DNA of 42,271 nt from an uncultured Myxococcales bacterium (GTDB lineage Bacteria; Myxococcota_A; UBA9042), in the NCBI GenBank assembly GCA_903896545.1, contig CAITYF010000151.1, forward strand, positions 1 through 42,271, given 5' to 3'. Below, one piece after another: positions 13,081 to 21,760 of this stretch. The notes under the pieces were generated by a model that was not told where the DNA came from, made no database searches, and saw nothing but the letters and a program-made list of their open reading frames with translations. Each line of letters begins with the position of its first letter. The stretch's first letter is position 1. Position numbers and translations under genes: made by a program.

Positions 13081-13755
13081 TCAGAAGTCCTTTAGTTCGG
13101 CGGAAAAATGCGCGCCTTCAGCCAGTTCATCCACCATCTTCACGTTGGCGTCGTGGGAGAGCAGGTCCTGCATTTCCTTGCGAATGTCGTCCAGCGTCAT
13201 GCCTTCTGGCAGCGCCGCGAGAACGGGGCGACGTCGTTCACCGGGGTGACGAATGCTCTCGCCCTCGCGGATCATCTTCTGGAGCGTCAGCAGCCCGTAG
13301 AAGAACGCTTCCGGACGCGGCGGACAGCCGGGCACGTACACGTCTACCGGGATGACCTCGTCAGCGCCGCGAATCGTCGTGTACGAGTCGTACATGAAAG
13401 GACCGCCGCAAATCGCGCACGATCCCGTGGCCATGACGTAACGAGGCTCGGCCATCTGCTCGTAGAGCGTGCGGAGACGCGGGGCCATGCGCTTGACGAT
13501 GGTGCCCGCAATCACGAGCAAATCGGCCTGACGTGGCGACGGTCGCGCGACTTCCGCGCCAAAACGCGCCATGTCGTGACGCGCGGCACCCGTCGCCATC
13601 ATCATCTCAATCGCGCAGCAACTCGTGCCGAACGTGAGCGGCCACAGGCTGTTGGAGCGGCTCCAGTTGATGAGTTGGTCCACTGCCGTCAGCAGGACCT
13701 GTCCACCGGGCACGGGTTCAAGTACGCCAGGCAACTTGTCGGTAATCACACCCAT
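13081..13755 (-). CDS. nuoB: NADH-quinone oxidoreductase-type subunit B
   Basis: This 224-residue subunit carries the terminal [4Fe-4S] cluster N2, which reduces quinone. Ligands are visible as the adjacent pair Cys46-Cys47 in FGTSCCAIE, a cysteine in [10 protein letters not shown] (about 113) and Cys144 in [10 protein letters not shown]. The start is the ATG preceded by AAAGGAG at ideal spacing; an upstream GTG at 13776 lacks such a site. The C-terminus is extended by about 50 residues after the conserved core. It overlaps nuoA by 10 bp. Confidence 0.95.
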   Translation of the reverse strand: MGVITDKLPGVLEPVPGGQVLLTAVDQLINWSRSNSLWPLTFGTSCCAIEMMMATGAARHDMARFGAEVARPSPRQADLLVIAGTIVKRMAPRLRTLYEQMAEPRYVMATGSCAICGGPFMYDSYTTIRGADEVIPVDVYVPGCPPRPEAFFYGLLTLQKMIREGESIRHPGERRRPVLAALPEGMTLDDIRKEMQDLLSHDANVKMVDELAEGAHFSAELKDF

Positions 13756-14096
13756 TCGAGCGCTCCTTTGCGCCACGCGTACAACAGCCCGACCATCAAC
13801 ATGGCGCCAAACACGCCCGCTTCAATCAGCCCTGTCGTGCCAAACTCGCGCAGTACGACAGCCCACGGGTACAAGAACGCCGCCTCGACGTCAAACACTA
13901 AGAACATCAAACCGAAGAGGTAGAAGCCGACGTTGAACTGAATCCACGATGTACCAATGGTCTTTTCACCGCACTCGTAGGAGTCGTTCTTGGCGCCGCC
14001 GGGATGATGTGGCGCGACGAGGCGGGAAACGCCCAGGCCGCCGAGTACCATCACGGCCGAGAAGCCGAGAAAGACGAGTACGTAAAAGAAGTCCAT
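13746..14096 (-). CDS. nuoA: NADH-quinone oxidoreductase-type subunit A
   Basis: This 116-residue, three-helix subunit starts at [14 protein letters not shown] with GAGG upstream inside the end of korB. The conserved loop reads [20 protein letters not shown], and [14 protein letters not shown] follows. The frame extends further upstream, but that part is Arg/Thr-rich shadow of korB. Only 7 bp separate it from korB, which ties complex I to the ferredoxin-reducing enzyme in one transcript. Confidence 0.96.
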   Translation of the reverse strand: MDFFYVLVFLGFSAVMVLGGLGVSRLVAPHHPGGAKNDSYECGEKTIGTSWIQFNVGFYLFGLMFLVFDVEAAFLYPWAVVLREFGTTGLIEAGVFGAMLMVGLLYAWRKGALEWV

Positions 14097-14103
14097 CGTG
14101 ACC

Positions 14104-15159
14104 TCAAGCCGCCGACGCCGCGGCCGCGTTGGCGCCCAGCGGACTGATGTTACCCGCCGCGTCTTCCACCCACGCTTCCGAACCGCGGAAAACCCGCGAC
14201 AGGTCGCCGCCCTTGGGCGCGTAGTGGTCGTCGTACGCGACCGCTTCAACCTTTCGGAACACCCCGACCGGCACCGGCAAGTCTGGATGTTCCATGTTGG
14301 AGAGCAAGAAAGCGAGCGAAGAATCTTCGACGGCGACGTCGTGAATCAGCGCGTTCGACGGCAGCGGGCTGCCCGGCGTGTACGCTTCCACCTGCGGGCG
14401 GAATCCGTCGATGGTGACGATGCGGTCCTTGCCGTTGCCGAAGATGAGCGGTTCCTTGTCCTTCAGCACCACCGTCGTGTCGGCCTTGACGGCTTTCTCC
14501 GTGAGGTGACTGAACGTGCCGTCGTTGAAGATGACGCAGTTGAGCAGCACTTCCACGAACGCCGCGCCCTTGTGGTCGGCTGCCTGCTGCATGATGTCGG
14601 CCATCAGCTGCCCGTCCGTGTCGGCCACCCGCGCCGCAAAAGTCGCGCCAGCCGCGATCGCCATCGAGAGCGGACGCAACGGCGGATCAATCGAGCCATA
14701 CGGCGTCGACTTGGTCTTTTTGCCCTTGGCGGTCGTCGGCGACGCCTGGCCTTTGGTCAGACCGTAGATCTGGTTGTTGAACAGAATCACCTTGATGTTC
14801 GGATTGCGCCGAATCATGTGGATGAAGTGGTTGCCGCCGATCGACATCGCGTCGCCGTCGCCGGTCATGACCCACACGCTCAAGTCGGGGCGAGAGAGCT
14901 TCAAGCCCGTGGCCACCGTCATGGCGCGACCGTGAACGGTGTGGAACCCGTACGTGCCGACGTAGTACGGCGTGCGCGACGAGCAACCAATGCCGGAAAT
15001 GACCGCGAACTTCTCGCGCGGCAGGTTCATCGTCGGGAACGTGCCGGTCAACCAGCGCAGGACGCTGTAGCAGCCGCAGCCCGCGCACCACTTCGGGTCG
15101 ATGTTGCTGAGGAAGTCCTGGCGCTTCAAACCCAGGTTAGCGGAAGGGACGAGAGTCAT
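14104..15159 (-). CDS. korB: 2-oxoacid:ferredoxin oxidoreductase, beta subunit
   Basis: The 351-residue subunit binds thiamine diphosphate and one [4Fe-4S] cluster. It decarboxylates a 2-oxoacid, most likely 2-oxoglutarate, to the acyl-CoA while reducing ferredoxin. WCAGCGC at 24-30 supplies cluster cysteines. The ThDP motif starts at GDGDAMSIGGNHF and ends with NNQIYGLTKGQASPT. Length and sequence fit the two-subunit KorAB type seen in Mycobacterium and Hydrogenobacter relatives. Substrate choice is inferred from overall likeness, not proven. An Ala-rich tail ends the protein. It lies 31 bp after korA and 7 bp before nuoA. Confidence 0.92.
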   Translation of the reverse strand: MTLVPSANLGLKRQDFLSNIDPKWCAGCGCYSVLRWLTGTFPTMNLPREKFAVISGIGCSSRTPYYVGTYGFHTVHGRAMTVATGLKLSRPDLSVWVMTGDGDAMSIGGNHFIHMIRRNPNIKVILFNNQIYGLTKGQASPTTAKGKKTKSTPYGSIDPPLRPLSMAIAAGATFAARVADTDGQLMADIMQQAADHKGAAFVEVLLNCVIFNDGTFSHLTEKAVKADTTVVLKDKEPLIFGNGKDRIVTIDGFRPQVEAYTPGSPLPSNALIHDVAVEDSSLAFLLSNMEHPDLPVPVGVFRKVEAVAYDDHYAPKGGDLSRVFRGSEAWVEDAAGNISPLGANAAAASAA

Positions 15160-15190
15160 GGCAACACTCCGTAAGAACAGTCAGTTTGAG

Positions 15191-17047
15191 CTAGGCTTGG
15201 ACGCCGAGGACAGACAAAATCTTGGCTTCAATCTCGTCCGCGCGGAACGGCTGACCTTCAACTTTGTTGTACTGAATGACGTCGACCAGGTACTTGCCGC
15301 GCAGGTGGTACGCGAGCTGACCGGCGTTGATTTCCGGCACCACCACGTACTTGTAGCTCTTGAGGAGCGCCTTCAGGTCCGACGGCAGCGGGTTCAGGTG
15401 GCGGAGATGCGCCGACGCGACCGGGACGCCGCGCTTGTTCAGGTGGCCAACCGCCTGCTCAATCACGCCGCGGGTCGATCCCCAGCCGAGCACGAGCACG
15501 TCCGACTTCGGGTTGCCGTAGACTTCCGTCGGCGGAATGTCCTGGGCAATCTTCTCGATCTTCGCCGCGCGAAGGTCGGTCATCTTCTGGTGATTCGCCG
15601 GGTTGTGGCTAATCGTGCCCGCGCCGTCTTCCTTCTCGAGACCGCCAATGCGGTGCTCCAGACCCGGCGTGCCGACAGCCGCCCACGGACGCGCGAGCGT
15701 CTCCGGATCGCGCGAATACGGCTTGAAGCCTTCGGGATTCGTGACCAGATGCGTCTTCAGAACCGGCAGTTCATCGAGCTCCGGCACGCGCCAGACTTCC
15801 GAACCGTTGCCCAGATAGCCATCGGTCAGCAGCACGACCGGCGTCATGTACTTCAGCGCGATGCGCGAGGCTTCAATCGTCGCGTCAAAGCAGTCGCGCG
15901 GCGAGGACGCCGAGACAACGGCCAGCGGCGACTCGCCGTGACGGCCAAACAGCGCCTGCAACAGGTCGGACTGCTCCGTCTTGGTCGGCAAACCGGTCGA
16001 GGGACCCGCGCGCTGCACGTCGACGATGACAAGCGGCAATTCCGTCATGACCGCGAGGTTGATGAACTCGGTCTTGAGCGAGAATCCGGGACCCGACGTG
16101 GACGTCGCCGCCAGCGCACCGCCAAAGGCAGCGCCAATCGCAGAACCGATGCCGGCAATCTCGTCTTCCGCCTGAAGTACGTTGCAGAACTCCTTGTTCT
16201 GCTGGAGCACCTGCATGATGTCGGTCGCCGGCGTAATCGGGTAGCTGCCCAGGAACAGCGGCAGATTCGCACGCTTGGCCGCCGCGAGCAGGCCGTACGC
16301 CGTCGCCGTGTTGCCCGAAACCTGACGATACACGCCCGCACCGCGCGGCGTCGCTTTGGTCCGCGTCGCATAAGAGCGGTCCAGCAGCTTGCCGTCCTTG
16401 CCATACTGCAAACCGGCCTCAAACGCCCGCTGATTCGCTTCCAGCACATCCGGCTTCACGGCGAACTTCTTGATAATCCAACGGTGCGTCTGCTTCGGAT
16501 CGCGGTTGAACAGCCAGTAGCTCAGACCCAGCGCGAAGAAGTTCTTGCAGCGGTCGACCTGCTTGGCCGACAGACCAGCCGCGCCGAGCGCCTCCTGTGT
16601 CGCTTGCACCATCGGCACGGACAACAGGCGGTACTTGTTCAGCTCACCGGTTTCCAGCGGATTGGCGGCGTAGCCAGCCTTCTCCACGTTGCGGGCGACG
16701 AACGCGTCCGCGTTCACGATGATGGTCGAACCTTCGCGCAGAAATGGCATGTTGGCGCGCAACGCAGCCGGGTTCATGGCGACCAGATAGTCCAGCGTAT
16801 CGCCCGGCGTGAACACGTCACTGGTGCCGAAGCAAACCTGGAAGCCGGAAACGCCGCCGATGGTGCCCGCCGGCGCGCGAATCTCTGACGGATAGTCCGG
16901 CAGGGTCGCAACGTCGTCGCCCATGAGTGCAGAAGTGCTGGTAAATTGGTCGCCCACCAGTTGCATGCCGTCGCCCGAGTCGCCTGCAAAGCGGATAACT
17001 ACGGTGTCGACTTCTTCCACAGTGCGTGCGATCTGTTGCGATGTCAT
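15191..17047 (-). CDS. korA: 2-oxoacid:ferredoxin oxidoreductase, fused gamma-alpha subunit
   Basis: This 618-residue protein joins the gamma domain (about 1-200, with FAGDSGDGMQL at 20-30) to the alpha pyrimidine-binding domain, which begins near 245 and contains GSYPITPATDIMQ. It pairs with KorB to oxidise a 2-oxoacid with CoA and reduce ferredoxin. Such fusions are normal for KorA-type enzymes, which lack a separate delta ferredoxin subunit. A GGAGGACGAGAA site precedes the ATG. This is the first gene of the kor-nuo cluster, with 414 bp of gene-free DNA upstream. The enzyme class is usually oxygen-sensitive, although KorAB types work in aerobes. Confidence 0.93.
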   Translation of the reverse strand: MTSQQIARTVEEVDTVVIRFAGDSGDGMQLVGDQFTSTSALMGDDVATLPDYPSEIRAPAGTIGGVSGFQVCFGTSDVFTPGDTLDYLVAMNPAALRANMPFLREGSTIIVNADAFVARNVEKAGYAANPLETGELNKYRLLSVPMVQATQEALGAAGLSAKQVDRCKNFFALGLSYWLFNRDPKQTHRWIIKKFAVKPDVLEANQRAFEAGLQYGKDGKLLDRSYATRTKATPRGAGVYRQVSGNTATAYGLLAAAKRANLPLFLGSYPITPATDIMQVLQQNKEFCNVLQAEDEIAGIGSAIGAAFGGALAATSTSGPGFSLKTEFINLAVMTELPLVIVDVQRAGPSTGLPTKTEQSDLLQALFGRHGESPLAVVSASSPRDCFDATIEASRIALKYMTPVVLLTDGYLGNGSEVWRVPELDELPVLKTHLVTNPEGFKPYSRDPETLARPWAAVGTPGLEHRIGGLEKEDGAGTISHNPANHQKMTDLRAAKIEKIAQDIPPTEVYGNPKSDVLVLGWGSTRGVIEQAVGHLNKRGVPVASAHLRHLNPLPSDLKALLKSYKYVVVPEINAGQLAYHLRGKYLVDVIQYNKVEGQPFRADEIEAKILSVLGVQA

Positions 17048-17461
17048 TTCTCGTCCTCCATGGGGCCAAACCCCTCAGGTCAGGCCGGTCATTCACACGG
17101 CGAATCAGGCTCCCGTTCGCGTCCAAGGTCAATGGCGTCTGTCACAGCCGTGTCTAGCGGGGGCTCCGGATTGTCATGGCTTTGTCAGGACCTCGCCTTT
17201 CGCCACCGTGGCGTCGACCACTTGCCTCGGCGACCTCGGAGCCACCTGTGCAAAATGCCGCCGCAAATCGGTGAGGTTTGGTCCGATTTGCGTCCGAGGG
17301 ACGCTTGGACCGTCCAGCCGTGACGACCACGCACTCCGACCGAAGTTCCAGATCAAACCGTTTCCACCCACGGCGTGCCACCGGAGGTGCACGTTCGCGG
17401 CCAGTCCGACAGGACAACAGGTTTGACCAACCGATCCTGGTGTTGCCCCTGGGTCGTGTCT
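17048..17461. promoter_or_regulatory. Gene-free region upstream of korA
   Basis: This stretch must hold the main promoter of the kor-nuo cluster and the end of the ferritin-like transcript. A weak candidate promoter on the minus strand is TTGACC (17132-17127) with CTGATT (17108-17103), but its spacer of 19 is long. The clearest structure is the dyad at 17262-17292, entered separately. A 112-codon frame on the minus strand (17492-17154) has no ribosome site, is Arg-rich and overlaps the ferritin-like gene, so I do not regard it as a gene. Confidence 0.5.
17262..17292. promoter_or_regulatory. Perfect 10-bp inverted repeat, possible operator
   Basis: CGCAAATCGG at 17262-17271 and CCGATTTGCG at 17283-17292 are perfect inverted copies around an 11-base centre. 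It lies 215 bp upstream of korA and 170 bp beyond the ferritin-like stop. Arm length and spacing suit a dimeric repressor site. As RNA it would be a hairpin, but only a short ATTTT, not a T-run, follows on the minus strand, so a terminator is less likely. Confidence 0.5.
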
Positions 17462-17986
17462 TTAGAGCTTCGGCGTGTCGACTTCGTCCCAAGCGCGATC
17501 CGGGCCGTCGTCGCCAGGCACACGTGCCAACAGATCGGCCACAAGACGCTGGTGCTCGAGTTCTTCGGAACGCAGTTCCGTGAACAGCGCGCGAACCTCG
17601 ACATCCTTGACGTGGGTCAGCGCTTCATCAAAGAAATCAAAGGCCTTACGCTCCGCTGCCAACGCAATTTCAAGCGCCCGACGCGTGCTCATGTAGTTGC
17701 GCGGTTGATCGGTCGCGGGCGCCTCAACGTCCACAATTGCGTCGGGATCCACGCGCGACGGCGCGTCGCCAAACTGCGCTGTCCGACGCGTGGCGAGAGC
17801 CTGACGGTGCTTCTCTTCGTTCACGACCATCGAGTCGAAGAACGAGGCGGCGTCGCCGTCATAGCGTTTACCCACCAGATCGGAGAAGGTCGCATACCGC
17901 TGGCGTGCTTCTTCTTCAATCAAAATGGCGTAGTCCAAGGCGTCCTGCAGCGTGAGGCTGGCGAAATCGATAGTCGGGAACGGCAT
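17462..17986 (-). CDS. Ferritin-like (rubrerythrin-type) di-iron protein
   Basis: The 174-residue protein has the two-fold four-helix-bundle pattern of the ferritin/rubrerythrin superfamily. Likely metal ligands are a glutamate in EEEARQRY (24-31), Glu57 with His60 in NEEKH, Glu112 in AAERKAF, and Glu142 with His145 in EELEH. It lacks a rubredoxin domain, so a full rubrerythrin is excluded. The start MPFPTIDFAS follows AGGAGAATCTC; a longer frame to 18094 has no such site. It sits between korA and nifJ, both enzymes of oxygen-sensitive families. A role in peroxide or iron protection is plausible but inferred. Confidence 0.85.
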   Translation of the reverse strand: MPFPTIDFASLTLQDALDYAILIEEEARQRYATFSDLVGKRYDGDAASFFDSMVVNEEKHRQALATRRTAQFGDAPSRVDPDAIVDVEAPATDQPRNYMSTRRALEIALAAERKAFDFFDEALTHVKDVEVRALFTELRSEELEHQRLVADLLARVPGDDGPDRAWDEVDTPKL

Positions 17987-18205
17987 GAGATTCTCCTGCT
18001 GGCGCGGGAGGGTCAGGAAACGCCGCACCCAGCGGCCGGGAGCGTAGCAGAGGCATCGGTTTGGAATCCACGCGTCGCCGGGGATTTTTGTCACGGCCTT
18101 GTCGCGCGCCGCAAATGCCGCGCCGTGTCACGAATCTGCCACATTTGGAGTGTACGGATCCGCGATTGCGGGGCACAATCGGCGCCCTAGAAGCCTGGAG
18201 GCACC

Positions 18206-21200
18206 ATGAAGAAGCCCACCTACATCACCGTCGACGGCAACGAAGCAACCTCGCTCGTCGCGCACAAACTCAACGAAGTGATTGTGATTTACCCGATCAC
18301 GCCCTCGTCCAACATGGGCGAACTCTGTGACGAATGGAGCGCCAACGGTCGCAAAAACCTGTGGGGCGCGGTACCAGAAGTCACGGAGATGCAATCAGAA
18401 GCAGGTGCGGCCGGGGCCGTGCACGGCGCGTTGCAGGTCGGCGCGTTGGCCACGACGTTTACGGCGTCACAGGGCCTGCTCCTCATGATCCCGAATATGT
18501 ACAAAATTGCCGGCGAATTGACGCCGTTTTGCATGCACGTTGCCGCCCGCACGTTGGCGACGCACGCGCTGTCCATCTTTGGCGATCATTCCGACGTGAT
18601 GGCGGTTCGCCAGACCGGCTTTGCCCTGCTCGCTTCGGGATCTGTCCAAGAAGCCCACGATTTTGCAGCGATTGCCACGGCGGCCACGTTGAAGTCGCGC
18701 GTGCCGTTTCTGCATTTTTTTGACGGTTTTCGCACGTCACACGAGGTGGCGAAGATCGCAGTGCTGGGCGACGACGACCTGCGCGCGCTCATCGACGCGG
18801 ACTGCATCGCCGCGCACCGCGCCCGCGCGTTGACGCCGGACCACCCGAGCGTGCGCGGAACGGCGCAGAATCCAGACGTTTTCTTTCAAGCGCGCGAGGC
18901 TGGCAACCGCTATACGCACGCTTGCCCGGAGATTGTCCGCGACATGATGAAGCAGTTCGCTGCACGCACCGGGCGCGTCTACCAGCCGTTTGACTACTTT
19001 GGCCATCCGGATGCGGAGAATATCGTCGTCGTCATGGGTTCGGGCGCCGAAACGGTTCGAGAAACCGTCGACTTCTTGGTCGCGGCGGGGCAGAAAGTCG
19101 GCGTGGTGCAGGTGCGCCTGTATCGACCGTTCGCCATTGAAGATTTTGCCAAGGTGCTGCCGGCAAGCACCAAGCGGATCGCTGTTTTGGACCGCACAAA
19201 GGAGCCAGGCGCGCCGGGCGAACCGCTGTACTTGGATGTCGTCGGTGCGCTCGCGGCGATGCGGCGTGACGGCGAGGGGCTTCTGCACGAACCGCTCGTT
19301 GTTGGTGGGCGCTACGGTTTATCGTCCAAGGAGTTCACGCCGGCGATGGTCGACGCGATATTCCGGGAGTTGCGCCAGCCCAAGCCGCGCCACGGTTTCA
19401 CCGTCGGTATCATGGACGACGTGACGTTCCTCTCGCTGGATGTCGACCCGACCTTCTCGATTGAGGCGCACGACGTCGTCGGTGCCGTGTTCTTCGGGCT
19501 GGGCGCGGATGGCACGGTCGGCGCGAACAAGAATTCGATCAAGATCATCGGCGAGGAGACCGACAAGTTCGCACAGGGCTACTTCGTCTACGATTCCAAG
19601 AAGTCCGGCGCGATGACCATTTCGCACCTGCGCTTTGGCCCGCGGCCGATTCGCGCGCCGTATCTCGTCAAGCAGGCGCAATTCGTGGCGTGTCACCACA
19701 TGACGTTCCTCGACAAGTACGACGTGCTCGGCTACGCCGCACCGGGCGGCGTGTTCCTGCTGAATTCCGCGCACAGCGCCACGGAGATTTGGCACCACCT
19801 GTCGGCGGAAGTGCAGCAGGAGCTCATCGAGAAGCACCTGACGTTCTACGTCATTGACGCCCACAAGGTCGCTCAGGAAACGGGCATGGGTGGGCGCATC
19901 AACACCATCATGCAGACCTGCTTTTTTGCGATCTCGGGCGTGCTGCCGCGCGACGAGGCGATCGGGCACATCAAGCACTCGATCGAGAAGAGCTACAAAA
20001 AGAAGGGCGCGGACGTGGTGAAGAAGAACTTCGCCGCGGTGGATCACACGCTCAAGCACCTGGAAACCGTGAAGGTGCCCGGTATCGCGACCTCGCCGCG
20101 GCACATGCCGCCGATGGTCGATAGCCACGCGCCGGATTTTGTGCAGCGCGTGACGGCGGTGATGATGGCGGACAAGGGCGATGCCCTGCCCGTCAGCGCG
20201 TTCCCGGTCGACGGCGTGTGGCCAATGGGCACGACGAAATGGGAGAAGCGCAACATCGCGCTGGAAATTCCCGTGTGGCACACCGACGTCTGCATTCAGT
20301 GCAACAAATGCGCGCTGGTCTGCCCGCACGCGGCGATCCGCGCCAAGGTTTTTGCGCCAACGTTCGCCGAAAACGCGCCGCCGACTTTCCAGACGATGGA
20401 CTACCGCGGGCTCGACTTCCGCGGCGACAAATACACGATTCAGGTCGCGCCAGAAGACTGCACGGGCTGCCAACTCTGCGTGGAAATGTGCCCGGCGGTG
20501 GACAAGAAAGACGGTCACAAGGCGCTGTCGATGGCGTCACAGCCGGAGCTGCGCGAGGCGGAACACGCGAACTTTGAGCATTTCCTGACGATCCCGGAGC
20601 CGGATCGGCAGAAGGTCAAGATCGACGTGAAGGGCTCTCAGTTCCTGCAGCCGCTGTTTGAATTCTCCGGCGCGTGTTCGGGCTGCGGTGAAACGCCGTA
20701 CGTGAAGTTGCTGACGCAGCTCTTTGGCGACCGCTTGTTGATTGCCAATGCGACGGGCTGCTCGTCCATCTTTGGCGGCAACCTGCCGACGACGCCGTAT
20801 ACGACGAACGCGGCGGGCCTGGGACCGGCGTGGGCGAACTCGCTGTTTGAGGACAACGCGGAGTTTGGCCTCGGCTTCCGCCTGGCGGTCGACCAGCACG
20901 CGCTGCATGCGAAAACGATGGTGCAGGAGCTGGCGGCGGTCGTGGACGAGGGACTGGCGACGGCGCTCTTGACTGCGGATCAGTCGACGGAACAGGGCCT
21001 GGCGGAGCAGCGGGCGCGGGTGGCGACGTTGAAAGAGCGGCTCCTCACGCAGAAGACGGAACACAGCCGAAGGCTTTGGCAGATCGCTGATTTTCTTGTG
21101 AAAAAGAGCGTCTGGATCGTCGGCGGTGACGGCTGGGCCTACGACATCGGCTACGGCGGCCTGGACCACGTGCTGGCGGGCGGACGCGACGTGAACGTGC

Positions 21201-21757
21201 TGGTGCTGGACACGGAAGTGTACTCGAACACCGGCGGTCAGGCGTCCAAGGCGACGCCGATGGGCGCAGCGGCGCGGTTCGCGACGGCGGGCAAGGCGAT
21301 CGGCAAGAAGGATCTGGGGCTGATGGCGATGAGCTACGGTCACGTCTACGTCGCCCGCGTGGCGCTGGGTGCCAAGGACGCCCACACGGTCCGCGTGATG
21401 CAAGAGGCCGAGTCGTATCCGGGGCCGTCGCTGGTCATCGCGTACAGCCACTGCATCGCCCATGGCTACGACCTGAGCGAGGCGCTGGAACACCAGGAAA
21501 CGGCCGTTCAGTCGGCTTACTGGCCGCTCTACCGCTACGATCCGCGGCGTCAGGCGAACGGCGAGAACCCGTTGAAGCTCGATTCGCCGCCGCCCAAGAA
21601 GACGCTCGAAGAGTTCGTCAGCCACGAGAACCGCTTCAAGCAGACCGAAGTCCGCGACCCGAAACACTTCCACGAGATGATGGACGAGGCGCAGCACGCG
21701 TTGACGCGGCGGTACGCGCTTTATGAGTACCTGAGCAAGATGGCGATCACGGAGTAG
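18206..21757 (+). CDS. nifJ: Pyruvate:ferredoxin (flavodoxin) oxidoreductase
   Basis: The 1183-residue single-chain enzyme converts pyruvate and CoA to acetyl-CoA and CO2 while reducing ferredoxin or flavodoxin. Domain order is standard: pyrimidine-binding domain with YPITPSSNMGELCDEW near 29-44, a transketolase-C-like domain, the gamma domain, and a bacterial-type ferredoxin domain. The ferredoxin domain has CIQCNKCALVCP at about 696-707 and CTGCQLCVEMCP at about 752-763. The ThDP domain has CSGCGETPY at about 824 and GGDGWAYDIGYGG near 972. Length matches full-length NifJ. TGGAGG precedes the ATG. It is transcribed away from the ferritin-like gene and meets the adenylate cyclase gene end to end, 3 bp apart. 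Confidence 0.97.
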   Translation: MKKPTYITVDGNEATSLVAHKLNEVIVIYPITPSSNMGELCDEWSANGRKNLWGAVPEVTEMQSEAGAAGAVHGALQVGALATTFTASQGLLLMIPNMYKIAGELTPFCMHVAARTLATHALSIFGDHSDVMAVRQTGFALLASGSVQEAHDFAAIATAATLKSRVPFLHFFDGFRTSHEVAKIAVLGDDDLRALIDADCIAAHRARALTPDHPSVRGTAQNPDVFFQAREAGNRYTHACPEIVRDMMKQFAARTGRVYQPFDYFGHPDAENIVVVMGSGAETVRETVDFLVAAGQKVGVVQVRLYRPFAIEDFAKVLPASTKRIAVLDRTKEPGAPGEPLYLDVVGALAAMRRDGEGLLHEPLVVGGRYGLSSKEFTPAMVDAIFRELRQPKPRHGFTVGIMDDVTFLSLDVDPTFSIEAHDVVGAVFFGLGADGTVGANKNSIKIIGEETDKFAQGYFVYDSKKSGAMTISHLRFGPRPIRAPYLVKQAQFVACHHMTFLDKYDVLGYAAPGGVFLLNSAHSATEIWHHLSAEVQQELIEKHLTFYVIDAHKVAQETGMGGRINTIMQTCFFAISGVLPRDEAIGHIKHSIEKSYKKKGADVVKKNFAAVDHTLKHLETVKVPGIATSPRHMPPMVDSHAPDFVQRVTAVMMADKGDALPVSAFPVDGVWPMGTTKWEKRNIALEIPVWHTDVCIQCNKCALVCPHAAIRAKVFAPTFAENAPPTFQTMDYRGLDFRGDKYTIQVAPEDCTGCQLCVEMCPAVDKKDGHKALSMASQPELREAEHANFEHFLTIPEPDRQKVKIDVKGSQFLQPLFEFSGACSGCGETPYVKLLTQLFGDRLLIANATGCSSIFGGNLPTTPYTTNAAGLGPAWANSLFEDNAEFGLGFRLAVDQHALHAKTMVQELAAVVDEGLATALLTADQSTEQGLAEQRARVATLKERLLTQKTEHSRRLWQIADFLVKKSVWIVGGDGWAYDIGYGGLDHVLAGGRDVNVLVLDTEVYSNTGGQASKATPMGAAARFATAGKAIGKKDLGLMAMSYGHVYVARVALGAKDAHTVRVMQEAESYPGPSLVIAYSHCIAHGYDLSEALEHQETAVQSAYWPLYRYDPRRQANGENPLKLDSPPPKKTLEEFVSHENRFKQTEVRDPKHFHEMMDEAQHALTRRYALYEYLSKMAITE

Positions 21758-21760
21758 CCG

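Noticed and set aside
15101..16888. 595-codon plus-strand open frame opposite korA/korB
   Set aside because: Arg-rich low-complexity translation with no motifs, opposite two well-conserved genes.
17154..17492. 112-codon minus-strand frame between korA and the ferritin-like gene
   Set aside because: Arg-rich, overlaps the ferritin-like 3' end, no ribosome site, and crosses the 10-bp dyad.
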